From contig NZ_JAUSXS010000001.1 in the NCBI RefSeq assembly GCF_030816195.1, forward strand, positions 1,077,501 through 1,141,500: a DNA stretch of 64,000 nucleotides. Direction: 5' to 3'. The position numbers and the translations under genes are program-made. Positions within the stretch are counted from its first letter, which is position 1. Each line of letters begins with the position of its first letter. This document shows positions 40,745 to 50,536 of this stretch, one piece after another. The notes beneath the pieces are model-generated. The model saw nothing but the letters and a program-made list of their open reading frames with translations, had not been told where the DNA came from and ran no database searches. This DNA comes from Pseudomonas sp. W4I3 (GTDB taxonomy: Bacteria > Pseudomonadota > Gammaproteobacteria > Pseudomonadales > Pseudomonadaceae).

Positions 40745-42481
40745 TTACATGCGCTCCAGTGTTTCCAGGCCCAGCAGCTCCAGGCCTTGCTTGAGGGTCC
40801 GTCCCGCCAGTGCGGCGAGGCGCAGGCGACTTTGCTTCTGGGCTTCGTCGTCTGCGCTGAGGATCGGACAGTTCTCGTAGAAACTGGAGAACAGGCCGGC
40901 CACTTCGTACAGGTAGGTGCAGAGGATATGCGGCGTGCCTTTCTCGCCGACGCTGTTCAGCACTTCGCCGAACTGCGCCAGCTTGGCGGCCAGTTCCTGC
41001 TCATGGGGCGCGTCCAGCACGATCTGGCCTTCGACTTCGCTGAAATCCTTGCCCAGTTTGCGGAACACACCGGCCACGCGTGTGTAGGCGTAGAGCAGGT
41101 ACGGCGCGGTGTTGCCTTCGAAGTTGAGCATCAGGTCGAAGTTGAAGCTGTAGTCGCTGGTGCGGTGCTTGGACAGGTCGGCGTATTTCACCGCGCCAAT
41201 CCCCACCACGCGGGCAATGTTGCGCAAGTCGGCCTCGGCCAACTCGGGGTTCTTTTCCTTCACCAGGCTATAGGCGCGTTCCTGGGCTTCGGTCAGCAGG
41301 TCGATCAGCTTCACGGTGCCGCCGTCGCGGGTCTTGAACGGGCGACCATCGGCGCCGTTCATGGTGCCAAAACCCATGTGTTCCATGTGCATCGGGTGGG
41401 TGACGAAGCCGGCGCGGCGCGCCACTTCGAACACTTGCTGGAAGTGCAGGGCCTGGCGCTGGTCAACGAAATACAGCGCACGGTCGGCCTTGAGCACGCC
41501 GCTGCGGTAGCGCACGGCGGCCAGGTCGGTGGTGGCGTAGAGGTAGCCGCCATCGGCCTTGACGATGATCACCGGCAGCGGCTCGCCATCGGCGGTCTTG
41601 AATTCTTCCAGGAACACGCACTGCGCGCCGTTGCTCTCGACCAGCAGGCCCGCGGCCTTGAGGTCGTTGACCACATTGATCAAGTCGTCGTTGTAGGCGC
41701 TTTCGCCCATCACATCGGCCATGGTCAACTTGACGTTGAGCAGCTCGTAGATTTCCTGGCAGTGGGACAGCGAGATGTCGCGAAAGCGCCCCCACAATTC
41801 CAGGCATTCCTTATCGCCCGCCTGCAGCTTGACCACCAGGCTGCGCGCACGGTCGGCGAATTCTTCGGATTCGTCGAAGCGCTTCTTGGCGGCGCGGTAG
41901 AAGTTTTCCAGGTCGGACAGTTCGTTGCTGGTGATCGGGTTTTCCTGCAGGTACGCCATCAGCATGCCGAACTGGGTGCCCCAGTCGCCCACGTGGTTCT
42001 GACGGATGACGGTGTCGCCGAGAAACTCCAGCACCCGCGCCACGCCGTCGCCAATGATGGTCGAGCGCAGGTGGCCAACGTGCATCTCCTTGGCCAGGTT
42101 CGGCGCCGACAGGTCGATGACCACGCGCTGGCTGTCGCCGGCCTTGCGTGCGCCGATGTTGGCATCGGCCAGGGCCGCGTCCAGGCGCGAGGCCAGGGCC
42201 TGGGTGTTCTGGAAGAAGTTGATAAAGCCCGGACCGGCGATTTCGGCCTTGGTGACACTGCCGTCAGTCGGGAGCGCAGCGATGATTTTTTCCGCCAGGT
42301 CGCGCGGTTTCATGCCGGCCGGCTTGGACAGCATCATCGCAATGTTGCTGGCGAAGTCGCCGTGGGTCTTGTCGCGGGTGTTTTCCACCTGGATCGCCGG
42401 CGACAGGCCTTCAGGCAACACACCTTCGTTGACGAGTTGGGTGAGGGCTTGTTGGATCAGCTGGCGAATGGTGTCTTTCAT
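40745..42481 (-). CDS. argS: Arginyl-tRNA synthetase
   Basis: A 578-residue class I synthetase. The HIGH-type motif appears as [13 protein letters not shown] near residue 127, and the KMSKS region is replaced by [10 protein letters not shown], as in many ArgRS. The C-terminal DALR anticodon-binding domain ends with [16 protein letters not shown] 42481 is the accepted start. The FtsN-like gene follows after one base, so both are probably co-transcribed. Confidence 0.97.
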   Translation of the reverse strand: MKDTIRQLIQQALTQLVNEGVLPEGLSPAIQVENTRDKTHGDFASNIAMMLSKPAGMKPRDLAEKIIAALPTDGSVTKAEIAGPGFINFFQNTQALASRLDAALADANIGARKAGDSQRVVIDLSAPNLAKEMHVGHLRSTIIGDGVARVLEFLGDTVIRQNHVGDWGTQFGMLMAYLQENPITSNELSDLENFYRAAKKRFDESEEFADRARSLVVKLQAGDKECLELWGRFRDISLSHCQEIYELLNVKLTMADVMGESAYNDDLINVVNDLKAAGLLVESNGAQCVFLEEFKTADGEPLPVIIVKADGGYLYATTDLAAVRYRSGVLKADRALYFVDQRQALHFQQVFEVARRAGFVTHPMHMEHMGFGTMNGADGRPFKTRDGGTVKLIDLLTEAQERAYSLVKEKNPELAEADLRNIARVVGIGAVKYADLSKHRTSDYSFNFDLMLNFEGNTAPYLLYAYTRVAGVFRKLGKDFSEVEGQIVLDAPHEQELAAKLAQFGEVLNSVGEKGTPHILCTYLYEVAGLFSSFYENCPILSADDEAQKQSRLRLAALAGRTLKQGLELLGLETLERM

Positions 42482-42608
42482 GGTGTTCTCTTTCGACCGC
42501 AAGCGGCGGCGCGCGATGCGCAGGTGGAAAAACTGGGCATTATCCGTGGCGAGGGCGGGCTTGCCAACCGTTCCAGACCTGCGGAGCTGTTTAAGGCAGT
42601 TGTGCCCT

Positions 42609-42707
42609 TGTAGGAGCGAGCTTGCTCGCGAAAAACCCGAGGGCGCCGCGTGAAATCAGGATACCGCGTTATCGTTAACGATTTTCGCGAGCAAGCTCGC
42701 TCCTACA
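42609..42707. repeat. Paired REP (GTAGGAGCGAGCTTGCTCGC family) between priA and argS
   Basis: Inverted arms from 42609 and ending at 42707, ten bases after which priA ends. The rest of 42482-42608 probably carries the argS promoter, but I cannot place it with confidence. Confidence 0.92.
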
Positions 42708-42716
42708 GGGGGTGGG

Positions 42717-44936
42717 TCAATATAGGTCGACCGGGTCTACATCCAGCGACCATCGCACCTGTCGCCCGCTGGGCATTTGCTCCAGGGCAAGTAACCAGCT
42801 ACTTAATAATCGATGCAGCGGTGCGCGGGACGTTGCCTGCAAGAGTAGCTGAGCCCGATAGCGCCCGGCACGGCGTTCCATGGGGGCAGGCACCGGGCCG
42901 AGCAGTTCGATGCCGCTCAGACCCAGTTCGGCAAGCAAACGTTCGGCGGCGCTGCAGGCCTCGTCGAGAAAACCTTCGGCCTGGCCCGGCTTGTGCGCCT
43001 CGGCGCGCAGCAGTGCCAGGTGCGCAAACGGCGGCAGGCCGGCGGCGCGGCGTTCGCTCAGCGCCTGCTCGGCGAAGGCAAAGTAACCTTGTTCGGTCAG
43101 TTGAATCAGCAGTGGATGGTCGGCCAAGTGCGTCTGGATGATCACCCGGCCCGGCTCTTCGGCACGCCCGGCGCGGCCGGCGACCTGCACGATCAGTTGC
43201 GCCATGCGCTCGCTGGCGCGGAAGTCGCCGGAGAACAAGCCACCGTCGGCATCCAGGATCGACACCAGGGTCACCCGTGGGAAGTGATGCCCTTTGGCGA
43301 GCATCTGCGTGCCGACCAGAATGCACGGCTGGCCCTTCTGGATGGTGGCGAACAATTGGTTCATCGCGTCCTTGCGCGAGGTACTGTCACGGTCGACCCG
43401 CAGCACCGGGTAATCCGGAAACAGGATGCCCAGGCGCTCTTCGGCGCGCTCGGTGCCCGCGCCGACCGGGCGCAAGTCGACTTTGCCGCATTGCGGGCAG
43501 TGGCGCGGCACGCGCTCGACATGGCCGCAATGATGGCAGCGCAATTCGCCGTGGCGCTGGTGCACGGTCATGCGCGCATCGCAGCGCTCGCATTCGGACA
43601 TCCAGCCACAGTCGTGGCACAACAGGGTCGGCGCAAAGCCACGGCGGTTGAGAAACACCAGGACCTGCTGGCCGGCGGCGAGGGTCTGGCCGATGGCTTG
43701 CTGCATCGGGCCGGAAATACCGCTGTCCAGTGGCCGGCTTTTTACGTCCAGGCGCAGGAAACGCGGTTGTTTGGCGCCACCTGCGCGCTCATTCAGGCGC
43801 AGCAGCCCATAACGACCGGTGTAGGCGTTATGCAGGCTTTCCAGGGAGGGCGTCGCCGAACCCAACACAATCGGTATGTCTTCCTGGCGTGCGCGCACCA
43901 GCGCCAGGTCGCGGGCGTGGTAACGCAGGCCTTCCTGCTGTTTATAGGAGCCGTCGTGCTCTTCGTCGATGATGATCAGCCCCGGATTTTTCATCGGCGT
44001 GAACAGCGCCGAGCGGGTGCCGATAATAATGTCGGCCTCGCCGTCCCGCGCCGCCAGCCACGACTCCAGGCGCTCACGGTCGTTGACCGCCGAGTGCACC
44101 AGGGCGATGCGCGCGTTGAAGCGCTGTTCGAAACGCGCCAGGGTTTGCGGGCCGAGGTTGATCTCCGGGATCAGCACCAGCGCCTGTTTGCCGGCTTGCA
44201 GGGTTTCGCGGATCAACTGCAAATAGACTTCGGTCTTGCCGCTGCCGGTGACGCCCGCCAGCAGGAACGCATGGAAGCTGTCGAACCCGGCGCGGATCGC
44301 TTCATACGCGGCGCGTTGTTCAGGATTCAGCGGCAGCTCCGGTTGCGCCAGCCAGTGTTCGTGACGTGGGTCGGGGGCATGCTTGCGGATTTCCACCTGC
44401 ACCAGGCCTTTGGCGAGCAGCAGGTCGAGGCTGTCCTTGCTCAGCATCAGCTTGCTCAACAGCTGATGGGCGACGCCATGGGGATGCTGCGCCAGGGTTG
44501 CCAGGGCTTCACGCTGGCGTGGGGCGCGAGCGATACGTGGGTCATCGAGGCGGGCGCCGGGCGTCATCGACCAGAAACGCTCCTGGCGCGCTTCGGCCAG
44601 TTCGCCCTGGCGCAGCAGCACCGGCAAGGCCCAGCTCAAGGTGTCGCCGAGGCTGTGCTGGTAGTACTGCGCGGTCCACAGGCACAGCTTGAACAACGCG
44701 GGCGGCAGCGGCGGTGTGGCGTCGAGGATGGCGATGGCCGGCTTGAGCTTTTCGGCGGGCACTTCGCTGTGGTCGGTGACTTCCACAAGGATGCCGATCA
44801 TTTCCCGGCGCCCGAATGGCACGCGCACGCGCATGCCGGGCTGCAACTGCGCATGCGACACACCGGCCGGGGCACGGTAATCGAACAGGCGGCGCAGGGG
44901 CGAGGGCAGGGCTAGGCGCAAAATGGCGTCGGGCAC
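42717..44936 (-). CDS. priA: Primosomal replication restart helicase PriA
   Basis: A 739-residue 3'-5' helicase that reloads the replisome at stalled forks. Walker A is GVTGSGKTE, the Walker B motif IIDEEHD, and eight cysteines form the zinc site (CHDCGWMSECERC then CHHCG and CPQCG). The N-terminal 3'-DNA-binding part begins with PDAILRLALPSPLRRLFDY, so GTG 44936 is used although no strong ribosome-binding site precedes it. It diverges from rpmE. Confidence 0.96.
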   Translation of the reverse strand: MPDAILRLALPSPLRRLFDYRAPAGVSHAQLQPGMRVRVPFGRREMIGILVEVTDHSEVPAEKLKPAIAILDATPPLPPALFKLCLWTAQYYQHSLGDTLSWALPVLLRQGELAEARQERFWSMTPGARLDDPRIARAPRQREALATLAQHPHGVAHQLLSKLMLSKDSLDLLLAKGLVQVEIRKHAPDPRHEHWLAQPELPLNPEQRAAYEAIRAGFDSFHAFLLAGVTGSGKTEVYLQLIRETLQAGKQALVLIPEINLGPQTLARFEQRFNARIALVHSAVNDRERLESWLAARDGEADIIIGTRSALFTPMKNPGLIIIDEEHDGSYKQQEGLRYHARDLALVRARQEDIPIVLGSATPSLESLHNAYTGRYGLLRLNERAGGAKQPRFLRLDVKSRPLDSGISGPMQQAIGQTLAAGQQVLVFLNRRGFAPTLLCHDCGWMSECERCDARMTVHQRHGELRCHHCGHVERVPRHCPQCGKVDLRPVGAGTERAEERLGILFPDYPVLRVDRDSTSRKDAMNQLFATIQKGQPCILVGTQMLAKGHHFPRVTLVSILDADGGLFSGDFRASERMAQLIVQVAGRAGRAEEPGRVIIQTHLADHPLLIQLTEQGYFAFAEQALSERRAAGLPPFAHLALLRAEAHKPGQAEGFLDEACSAAERLLAELGLSGIELLGPVPAPMERRAGRYRAQLLLQATSRAPLHRLLSSWLLALEQMPSGRQVRWSLDVDPVDLY

Positions 44937-45083
44937 GCGGGGAGTCTCATATGAAAACAGGCGGTGGTGCAGGGGCGGGAGACTAGCAGACCGGTGGTGC
45001 GGGTGTCCCGTCTCTGGCACGTCACCTCAACAGTGGAGTGCCCGGTTTTCTGATGAAAGGGAGTTTTCAGTCGTCACAGCCGC

Positions 45084-45111
45084 TTGCGCGAATACAAAGG
45101 TCTGGTAGAAT
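45084..45111 (+). promoter_or_regulatory. Sigma-70 promoter of rpmE
   Basis: TTGCGC (45084-45089) and TAGAAT (45106-45111) are separated by 16 bases. The start point would be near 45118, about 63 bases before the rpmE ATG. The rest of 44937-45180, between the divergent priA and rpmE, holds no gene. Confidence 0.6.
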
Positions 45112-45180
45112 CCGCGGCCTAATTACGTGCGGTATTCGACAATAGTGTCGAGTGGCGGCACGCTAGCCCGAGGAAGTGCC

Positions 45181-45414
45181 ATGAAAGCCGATATCCATCC
45201 AGCGTACGAAACCATCGAAGTAACCTGCAGCTGCGGCAACAAGTTCGAAACTCGCTCGAACCTGTGCAAGCCACTGGGTACTGACGTATGCAACGAGTGC
45301 CACCCGTTCTACACCGGTAAGCAGAAAACTCTGGACACCGGCGGCCGTGTACAGCGCTTCGCAGATCGCTTTGGTGCTTTCGGCAAGAAGCCTGCTGCTA
45401 CTCCAGCAGAGTAA
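45181..45414 (+). CDS. rpmE: 50S ribosomal protein L31
   Basis: A 77-residue ribosomal protein, the zinc-binding (C+) form: CSCG near residue 17 and CNEC near residue 38 supply four cysteines. MKADIHPAY and [20 protein letters not shown] are family hallmarks. Two hairpins directly after the stop, the second a full terminator, end its transcript inside the next gene. Confidence 0.97.
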   Translation: MKADIHPAYETIEVTCSCGNKFETRSNLCKPLGTDVCNECHPFYTGKQKTLDTGGRVQRFADRFGAFGKKPAATPAE

Positions 45415-45428
45415 GGCGCAAAAGCCTT

Positions 45429-46235
45429 ATGGGCTTTTACCCGCTGTTGAAAAAGGCGTCCCTTGTGGGCGCCTTTTTTGTGCCTGGGATTTGGCTCTGC
45501 GCCGCCCAGGCCCAGGCATTCTGCGCCGCGCCGACATCGGTGACGCGCGTAGAGGTTCAGCGCGTGGTGGATGGCGACACCGTGCGCCTCACCGATGGCC
45601 GCAGCGTGCGCATGATCGGTCTCAACGCCCCGGAGACCGGCAAGAAGGGGCGTGCTGACGAGCCATTCGCCGTCGCTGCTCGCCAGCGGTTGCAGGCTTT
45701 GGTAGAGGCCAGTGAGGGGCGCGTCGGCTTGGTGTCGGGCCGCGAGGCCAAGGATCGCTATGGGCGAACCCTGGCACACCTCTACGGCGCCGACGGCGAA
45801 AATCTGGAAGCGCGATTGTTGGCCGAGGGCCTGGGCTTTCAGGTGGGCGTCGCGCCCAACGTCGACCTCGTGTCCTGCCAGCAGGCCGCTGAAAACACTG
45901 CGCGGCGGGCCAGGTTGGGCCTGTGGCGGCAGTGGCCGGTGCAATCGGTGACCCAGATCAAGCAATCCGGCTTCGCCTTGATCAGTGGCCGGGTCAGCAA
46001 GATCGAACGCAATCGCGGCGCAATCTGGATCGAATTGCAGGGTTCAGTGGTATTGCGCATTGCACCCGATCTGGTCCGTCAATTCGACGCTGACCTGCTC
46101 AGTGGTCTGCAAGGCAAGACAATCGAGGCGCGTGGCTGGGTGCAGGATCGCTCGCGGCGTGGTGCGCTGAAAGGTGGCCAGGCACGTTGGCTGTTGCCGA
46201 TCACTGCCCCGGGAATGCTCACAACTACGATTTAA
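45429..46235 (+). CDS. Secreted thermonuclease-family (SNase-like) endonuclease
   Basis: A 268-residue protein with a signal peptide (LLKKASLVGAFFVPG to AQAQA-F) and an SNase domain at about residues 40-168. The catalytic landmarks VVDGDTVRL, MIGLNAPET and DRYGRTLAHLY correspond to the metal site and the two catalytic Arg and Glu residues of staphylococcal nuclease. The last 100 residues look like an OB-type extension of unknown role. The ATG sits in the loop of a hairpin and the signal peptide is encoded by the rpmE terminator, so expression needs read-through or another promoter. A GTG at 45480 would remove most of the signal. Confidence 0.85.
   Translation: MGFYPLLKKASLVGAFFVPGIWLCAAQAQAFCAAPTSVTRVEVQRVVDGDTVRLTDGRSVRMIGLNAPETGKKGRADEPFAVAARQRLQALVEASEGRVGLVSGREAKDRYGRTLAHLYGADGENLEARLLAEGLGFQVGVAPNVDLVSCQQAAENTARRARLGLWRQWPVQSVTQIKQSGFALISGRVSKIERNRGAIWIELQGSVVLRIAPDLVRQFDADLLSGLQGKTIEARGWVQDRSRRGALKGGQARWLLPITAPGMLTTTI
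45450..45478 (+). terminator. Intrinsic terminator of rpmE, inside the nuclease coding sequence
   Basis: Stem AAAAAGGCG(T)CCC against GGGCGCCTTTTT with loop TTGT and a T run. A smaller hairpin (AAAAGCC against GGCTTTT, 45420-45438) precedes it and holds the nuclease ATG in its loop. Confidence 0.88.
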
Positions 46236-46416
46236 TAAAAAATTGTAGACATTTTTTTAGTCGATTGTGAACAGTCAATCCCTTGTATCCCGTGGCTTTA
46301 GACTAAAGTACGCCGCCGCAGGGCCTTGACACCTGTGACTGACCAGTCTTGTAGGGGCTTTACGACACGCGTATCCTCGGCGGTCCGTCGACCAACAGTA
46401 AAAGCGGAATGCCAAT

Positions 46417-47686
46417 ATGTCTGATTTGAAAACTGCCGCTCTCGAATATCATGCCAATCCTCGTCCAGGAAAGCTGAGTGTAGAGCTCACCAAAGCCACT
46501 GCCACCGCCCGCGATCTTTCGCTGGCCTATAGCCCTGGCGTTGCCGAGCCCGTACGTGAAATCGCCCGCGACCCTGAGCTGGCGTACAAGTACACCGGTA
46601 AAGGCAACCTGGTTGCAGTGATTTCTGATGGCACCGCGATCCTGGGTCTGGGTAACCTCGGCCCATTGGCTTCCAAGCCGGTCATGGAAGGCAAGGGCGT
46701 GCTGTTCAAGCGCTTTGCTGGCATCGACGTTTTCGACATCGAAGTCGACTCCGAAAGCCCGCAGGCCTTCATCGACACCGTCAAGCGCATCTCCATCACC
46801 TTCGGTGGCATCAACCTGGAAGACATCAAGGCACCTGAGTGCTTCGAGATCGAAAAGGCTCTGATCGAGCAGTGCGACATCCCGGTATTCCACGATGACC
46901 AGCATGGCACCGCAATCGTTACTGCGGCCGGCATGATCAACGCGCTGGAAATCGCTGGCAAAACCCTTGCCGAGGCGAAAATCGTCTGCCTGGGCGCGGG
47001 CGCCGCCGCTATTTCCTGCATGAAGCTGATCATCAGCATGGGCGCCAAGCTGGAAAACATCTACATGGTCGACAGCAAGGGCGTGATCCAGTCCGAGCGT
47101 ACCGACCTGAACCAGTACAAGGCGATGTTCGCCCACCCGTCCTCCAAGCGCACCCTGGCTGATGCCCTGGACGGTGCCGACGTGTTCGTCGGCCTGTCCG
47201 GCCCGAACCTGCTGAGCGCTGAAGGCCTGAAGTCGATGGCGCCGAACCCGATCGTGTTCGCCTGCTCCAACCCGGACCCGGAAATCTCGCCGGAACTGGC
47301 CCACGCCACCCGCAGCGACGTGATCATGGCCACCGGCCGTTCGGACTACCCGAACCAGGTCAACAACGTACTGGGCTTCCCGTTCATCTTCCGTGGTGCC
47401 CTGGACGTTCGCGCTAAGCGCATCAACGAAGAAATGAAAGTAGCGGCCGCCAACGCCCTGCGTGAAACTGGCCAAGCTGCCGGTGCCGCAGGATGTATGC
47501 GACGCTTACGGTGGCGCCAAGCTGGAATTCGGTCGTGAGTACATCATTCCCAAGCCAATGGATAAGCGCCTGATCACCCTGATCTCCGATGCCGTGGCCA
47601 AGGCTGCAATCGAGACCGGTGTGGCAACCCTGCCGTATCCGAAGAACTACCCGCTGCAAAGCGTGGATGATGTGTTCAACGGCTAA
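46417..47686 (+). pseudogene. maeB: Malic enzyme (short form), frame broken by one extra base
   Basis: NAD(P)-linked malate decarboxylase giving pyruvate. The family motifs LAYSPGVAEPV, FKRFAGIDVFDIE and HDDQHGTAIV are present. Reading from ATG 46417, the frame is right up to AAANALRE, then shifts and stops at 47538. The expected end (LAKLPVPQDVCDAYG to SVDDVFNG) lies in the next frame to TAA 47686. Removing one A of the AAA at 47465-47467 gives an intact 422-residue protein, the usual length of the form without a phosphotransacetylase domain. Cofactor preference cannot be read safely. The leader 46236-46416 is A/T-rich and probably holds the promoter. Confidence 0.92.
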
Positions 47687-47705
47687 GCCGTTGTAACGCA
47701 CCAAC

Positions 47706-47740
47706 AAAAAGCCCCGGCTCTTGCGAGTCGGGGCTTTTTT
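47706..47740. terminator. Terminator between convergent malic enzyme and ponA genes
   Basis: Stem AAAAAGCCCCG.CTC against GAG.CGGGGCTTTTTT with loop TTGC. A and T runs on both sides allow action on both strands. Confidence 0.92.
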
Positions 47741-47749
47741 GTATCTGAT

Positions 47750-47769
47750 CGTTCCCACGCGTGGGAACG
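47750..47769. repeat. Perfect 20-base palindrome (CGTTCCCACGCGTGGGAACG)
   Basis: It resembles the core of another dispersed Pseudomonas repeat (GTTCCCACG...CGTGGGAAC), directly after the terminator. The following 80 bases contain short CAAGCCTCAAGCTT-like runs that look like further repeat debris. Confidence 0.7.
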
Positions 47770-47851
47770 AGCCTCAAGTTTCAAGCCTCAAGCTTAAGAG
47801 CGGCGCGTCGCAGCCCTTTCTTGTCGCTTGTAGCTGACCGCTTATCGCTCT

Positions 47852-50318
47852 CTAAAAGAGATCAATCGGCGCACCTTCATCCGCCGGCAGCGGGCTGCCC
47901 GGCACTACGCCATTGCCCAGCTCGTTGACCGATGGCGGCGTGTCTTCGCTCTTGAACAGCTCGAAGGTAGGCGTTCGGCGTGCTTGGCGAGGCGGCGCGG
48001 CCACTGACCGGGTCGATGCGCAGGCTGAGAATGCCTTCCGGTTCCGGCTGGGTGTGCAGCGGCTTGTCCTTCAGGGCCGCGCCCATGTAGCTCATCCAGA
48101 TCGGCAGCGCGACGGTGCCGCCAAACTCGCGACGGCCCAGGCTTTCGGGCTGGTCGTAACCGGTCCACACCGTCGTCACGTAGTCGCCGTTGTAACCGGA
48201 GAACCAGGCATCCTTGGATTCGTTGGTGGTACCGGTCTTGCCGGCGATGTCCGCGCGGCCCAGAGCCAGTGCACGCCGGCCGGTACCCTTCTTGATCACG
48301 TCCTGCAGGATGCTGTTGAGAATATAGGTGGTGCGACCATCCACGATGCGCTCAGCCACCGCCGGTGCCTGTGGTTCGGTCGATGCGGGCGCGCTTGCGG
48401 CAGGCGTCGTGCCCGGCGTCGGCTCGATGGTGATGCCACCGTTGCTCGGTGCGGCGAGGCCATCGGTTGCCGCCATGCCATTGACCACATCGCCCGGTAC
48501 GCGTGGCGGGTTGGCGGTGAACAGCGTGTCGCCATTGCGGCTTTCGATCTTGTCGATCAGGTAGGGCGAGATCTTGTAACCGCCGTTGGCAAAGGTACTC
48601 CAGCCGGTGGCGATTTCCATTGGCGTGAGGGTCGCGGTGCCCAGGGCCAGGGACAGGTTCGGCGGCAGGTCAGACTTGGCGAAGCCAAAGCGGGTCATGT
48701 AGTCGATGGTCTTGCCCACGCCCATCGCCTGCAGCAGGCGGATCGACACCAGGTTGCGCGACTTGTACAGCGCCTCGCGAATGCGGATGGGGCCGAGGAA
48801 GGTGTTGGTGTCGTTCTTCGGGCGCCAGACCTTGTCCAGGTACTCATCGACAAACACGATCGGTGCGTCGTTTACCAGGCTCGCAGCGGTGTAGCCGTTA
48901 TCCAGTGCGGCGCTGTAGATGAACGGTTTGAAGCTCGAACCCGGCTGGCGCTTGGCCTGGATGGCGCGGTTGTAGTTGCTCTGCTCAAAGGCGAAGCCGC
49001 CGACCAGCGAACGGATCGCACCATTTTGCGGGTCAAGGGACACCAGGGCGCCCTGGGCGACCGGTACCTGGCTGAATTTCAGGCTGTCATCCGCCTGGCG
49101 CTGCACGCGGATCAAGTCACCCACCTGCGCCACGTCGGACGGCTGCTTGGGCATCGGGCCCATGCTGTTGGTATTCAGGAACGGGCGCGCCCATTTCATG
49201 CTGTCCCATGCCACATGCGCTTCGCCGGTACGGGTCAGTACTTGCACGCCGTCCTTCTGCACCTGGGTGACGATGGCCGGTTCCAGGCCGCTGATGGAGC
49301 GCTGTTTGCCCAACTCGGTGGTCCAGGCGCTCAGGGTCTTGCCCGGCAGGCGCGATTCAGGGCCGCGATAGCCGTGGCGCTGGTCATAGGTGATCAGGCC
49401 GGAGTGCAGCGAATTGTTGGCAATTTCCTGCAGGTTGCTCGGAACGGTCGTAGTGACACGGAAACCTTCGGTGTAGGCCTCGCTGCCATACCGGCCGACC
49501 ATCTCGGCACGGGCCATTTCGGCGATGTAGGGCGCGTTCACTTCCGGCGTAGGCACGTGGTAGCTGGCGTTCAACGGCTCGGCCACGGCGCTCTCGTAAG
49601 CGGCCTGGTCGATCTTGCCGAGCTTGTACATGCGCCCCAGGATCCAGTCGCGACGCTCCTTGCTGCGCGCCGGGTTGGCCAGGGGGTTGAAGCGCGAAGG
49701 TGCCTTGGGCAGGCCGGCAATCATCGCCATCTGCGCCAGGCTGGCGTCGCGAATCGACTTGCCGTAGTACACCTGGGAAGCCGCCTCGATACCGTAGGCG
49801 CGGTTGCCCAGGTAGATCTTGTTGACGTAGAGCTCGAGGATTTCGTCCTTGGTCAACTGACGTTCGATCTGCAGTGCCAGCAGGATCTCGGTGGCCTTGC
49901 GCGAAAAACTGCGCTCGCTGGTGAGGAAGAAGTTCTTCGCCACCTGCATGGTGATGGTGCTGCCGCCGGATTGAATGTGTCCGCTTTTTACCAACTGCGT
50001 GGCTGCACGCACCAGGCTGCTGGGGTCGACACCGTAGTGGTTGGCGAAGTTATCGTCTTCGGCCGACAGCAATGCGCTGATGAAATTGGGTGGAATGTCG
50101 GCGAAACGGATCGGGGTGCGGCGCATTTCGCCGAACTCCGCGATCAGTTTTTCATCGCTGCTGTAGACCCGCAAAGGAATCTGCAACTGGATACTTCTGA
50201 GGGCCTCTACGGAGGGCAAACCCGGACTAAGGTAGAGGTAGGCCCCGCTGAGTACGAGCAGCAGCCCGCAGACGATCGCGACAATGGAGTACCCGAAAAA
50301 CTTCAGCAGACGAATCAA
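47852..50318 (-). CDS. ponA: Penicillin-binding protein 1A, bifunctional; last residues shifted by one extra base
   Basis: Makes and cross-links peptidoglycan. A membrane helix spans about residues 9-31. The glycosyltransferase part shows SAEDDNFANHYG and STITMQVAKNFF. The transpeptidase part has the nucleophile in PGSSFKPF, then SRNL and KTGTTNES. As read, the frame ends at 47877 with the tail AYLRAVQERR. Removing one G of the pair at 47966-47967 gives the tail NAYFELFKSEDTPPS to GAPIDLF, ending at 47852, and 821 residues. The catalytic domains are not touched. Start TTG 50318. Confidence 0.93.
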
Positions 50319-50536
50319 GGCTTTTGGATTTCCAGAGAAAAGAAAGAGTTACGCGTCGGGGCATGCATGGCAAACGATGGATCGACCCGGGCAGCAGATA
50401 AAAAGCGGGAAAAAACGCTGGGCATTAAAGCATTTTTCGCCTTCGGGCGTCATTGGCGCGGCTCAAACAAGTCGACCGAATGCACGCTGCCCGGCGGCAA
50501 TCAGGCGGTATGACAGGCAAAGCTTTAGGGAGTTTT

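Noticed and set aside
47741..47850. Insertion-sequence remnant after the malic enzyme terminator
   Set aside because: Only a short palindrome and simple repeats are seen; no transposase fragment or target duplication.
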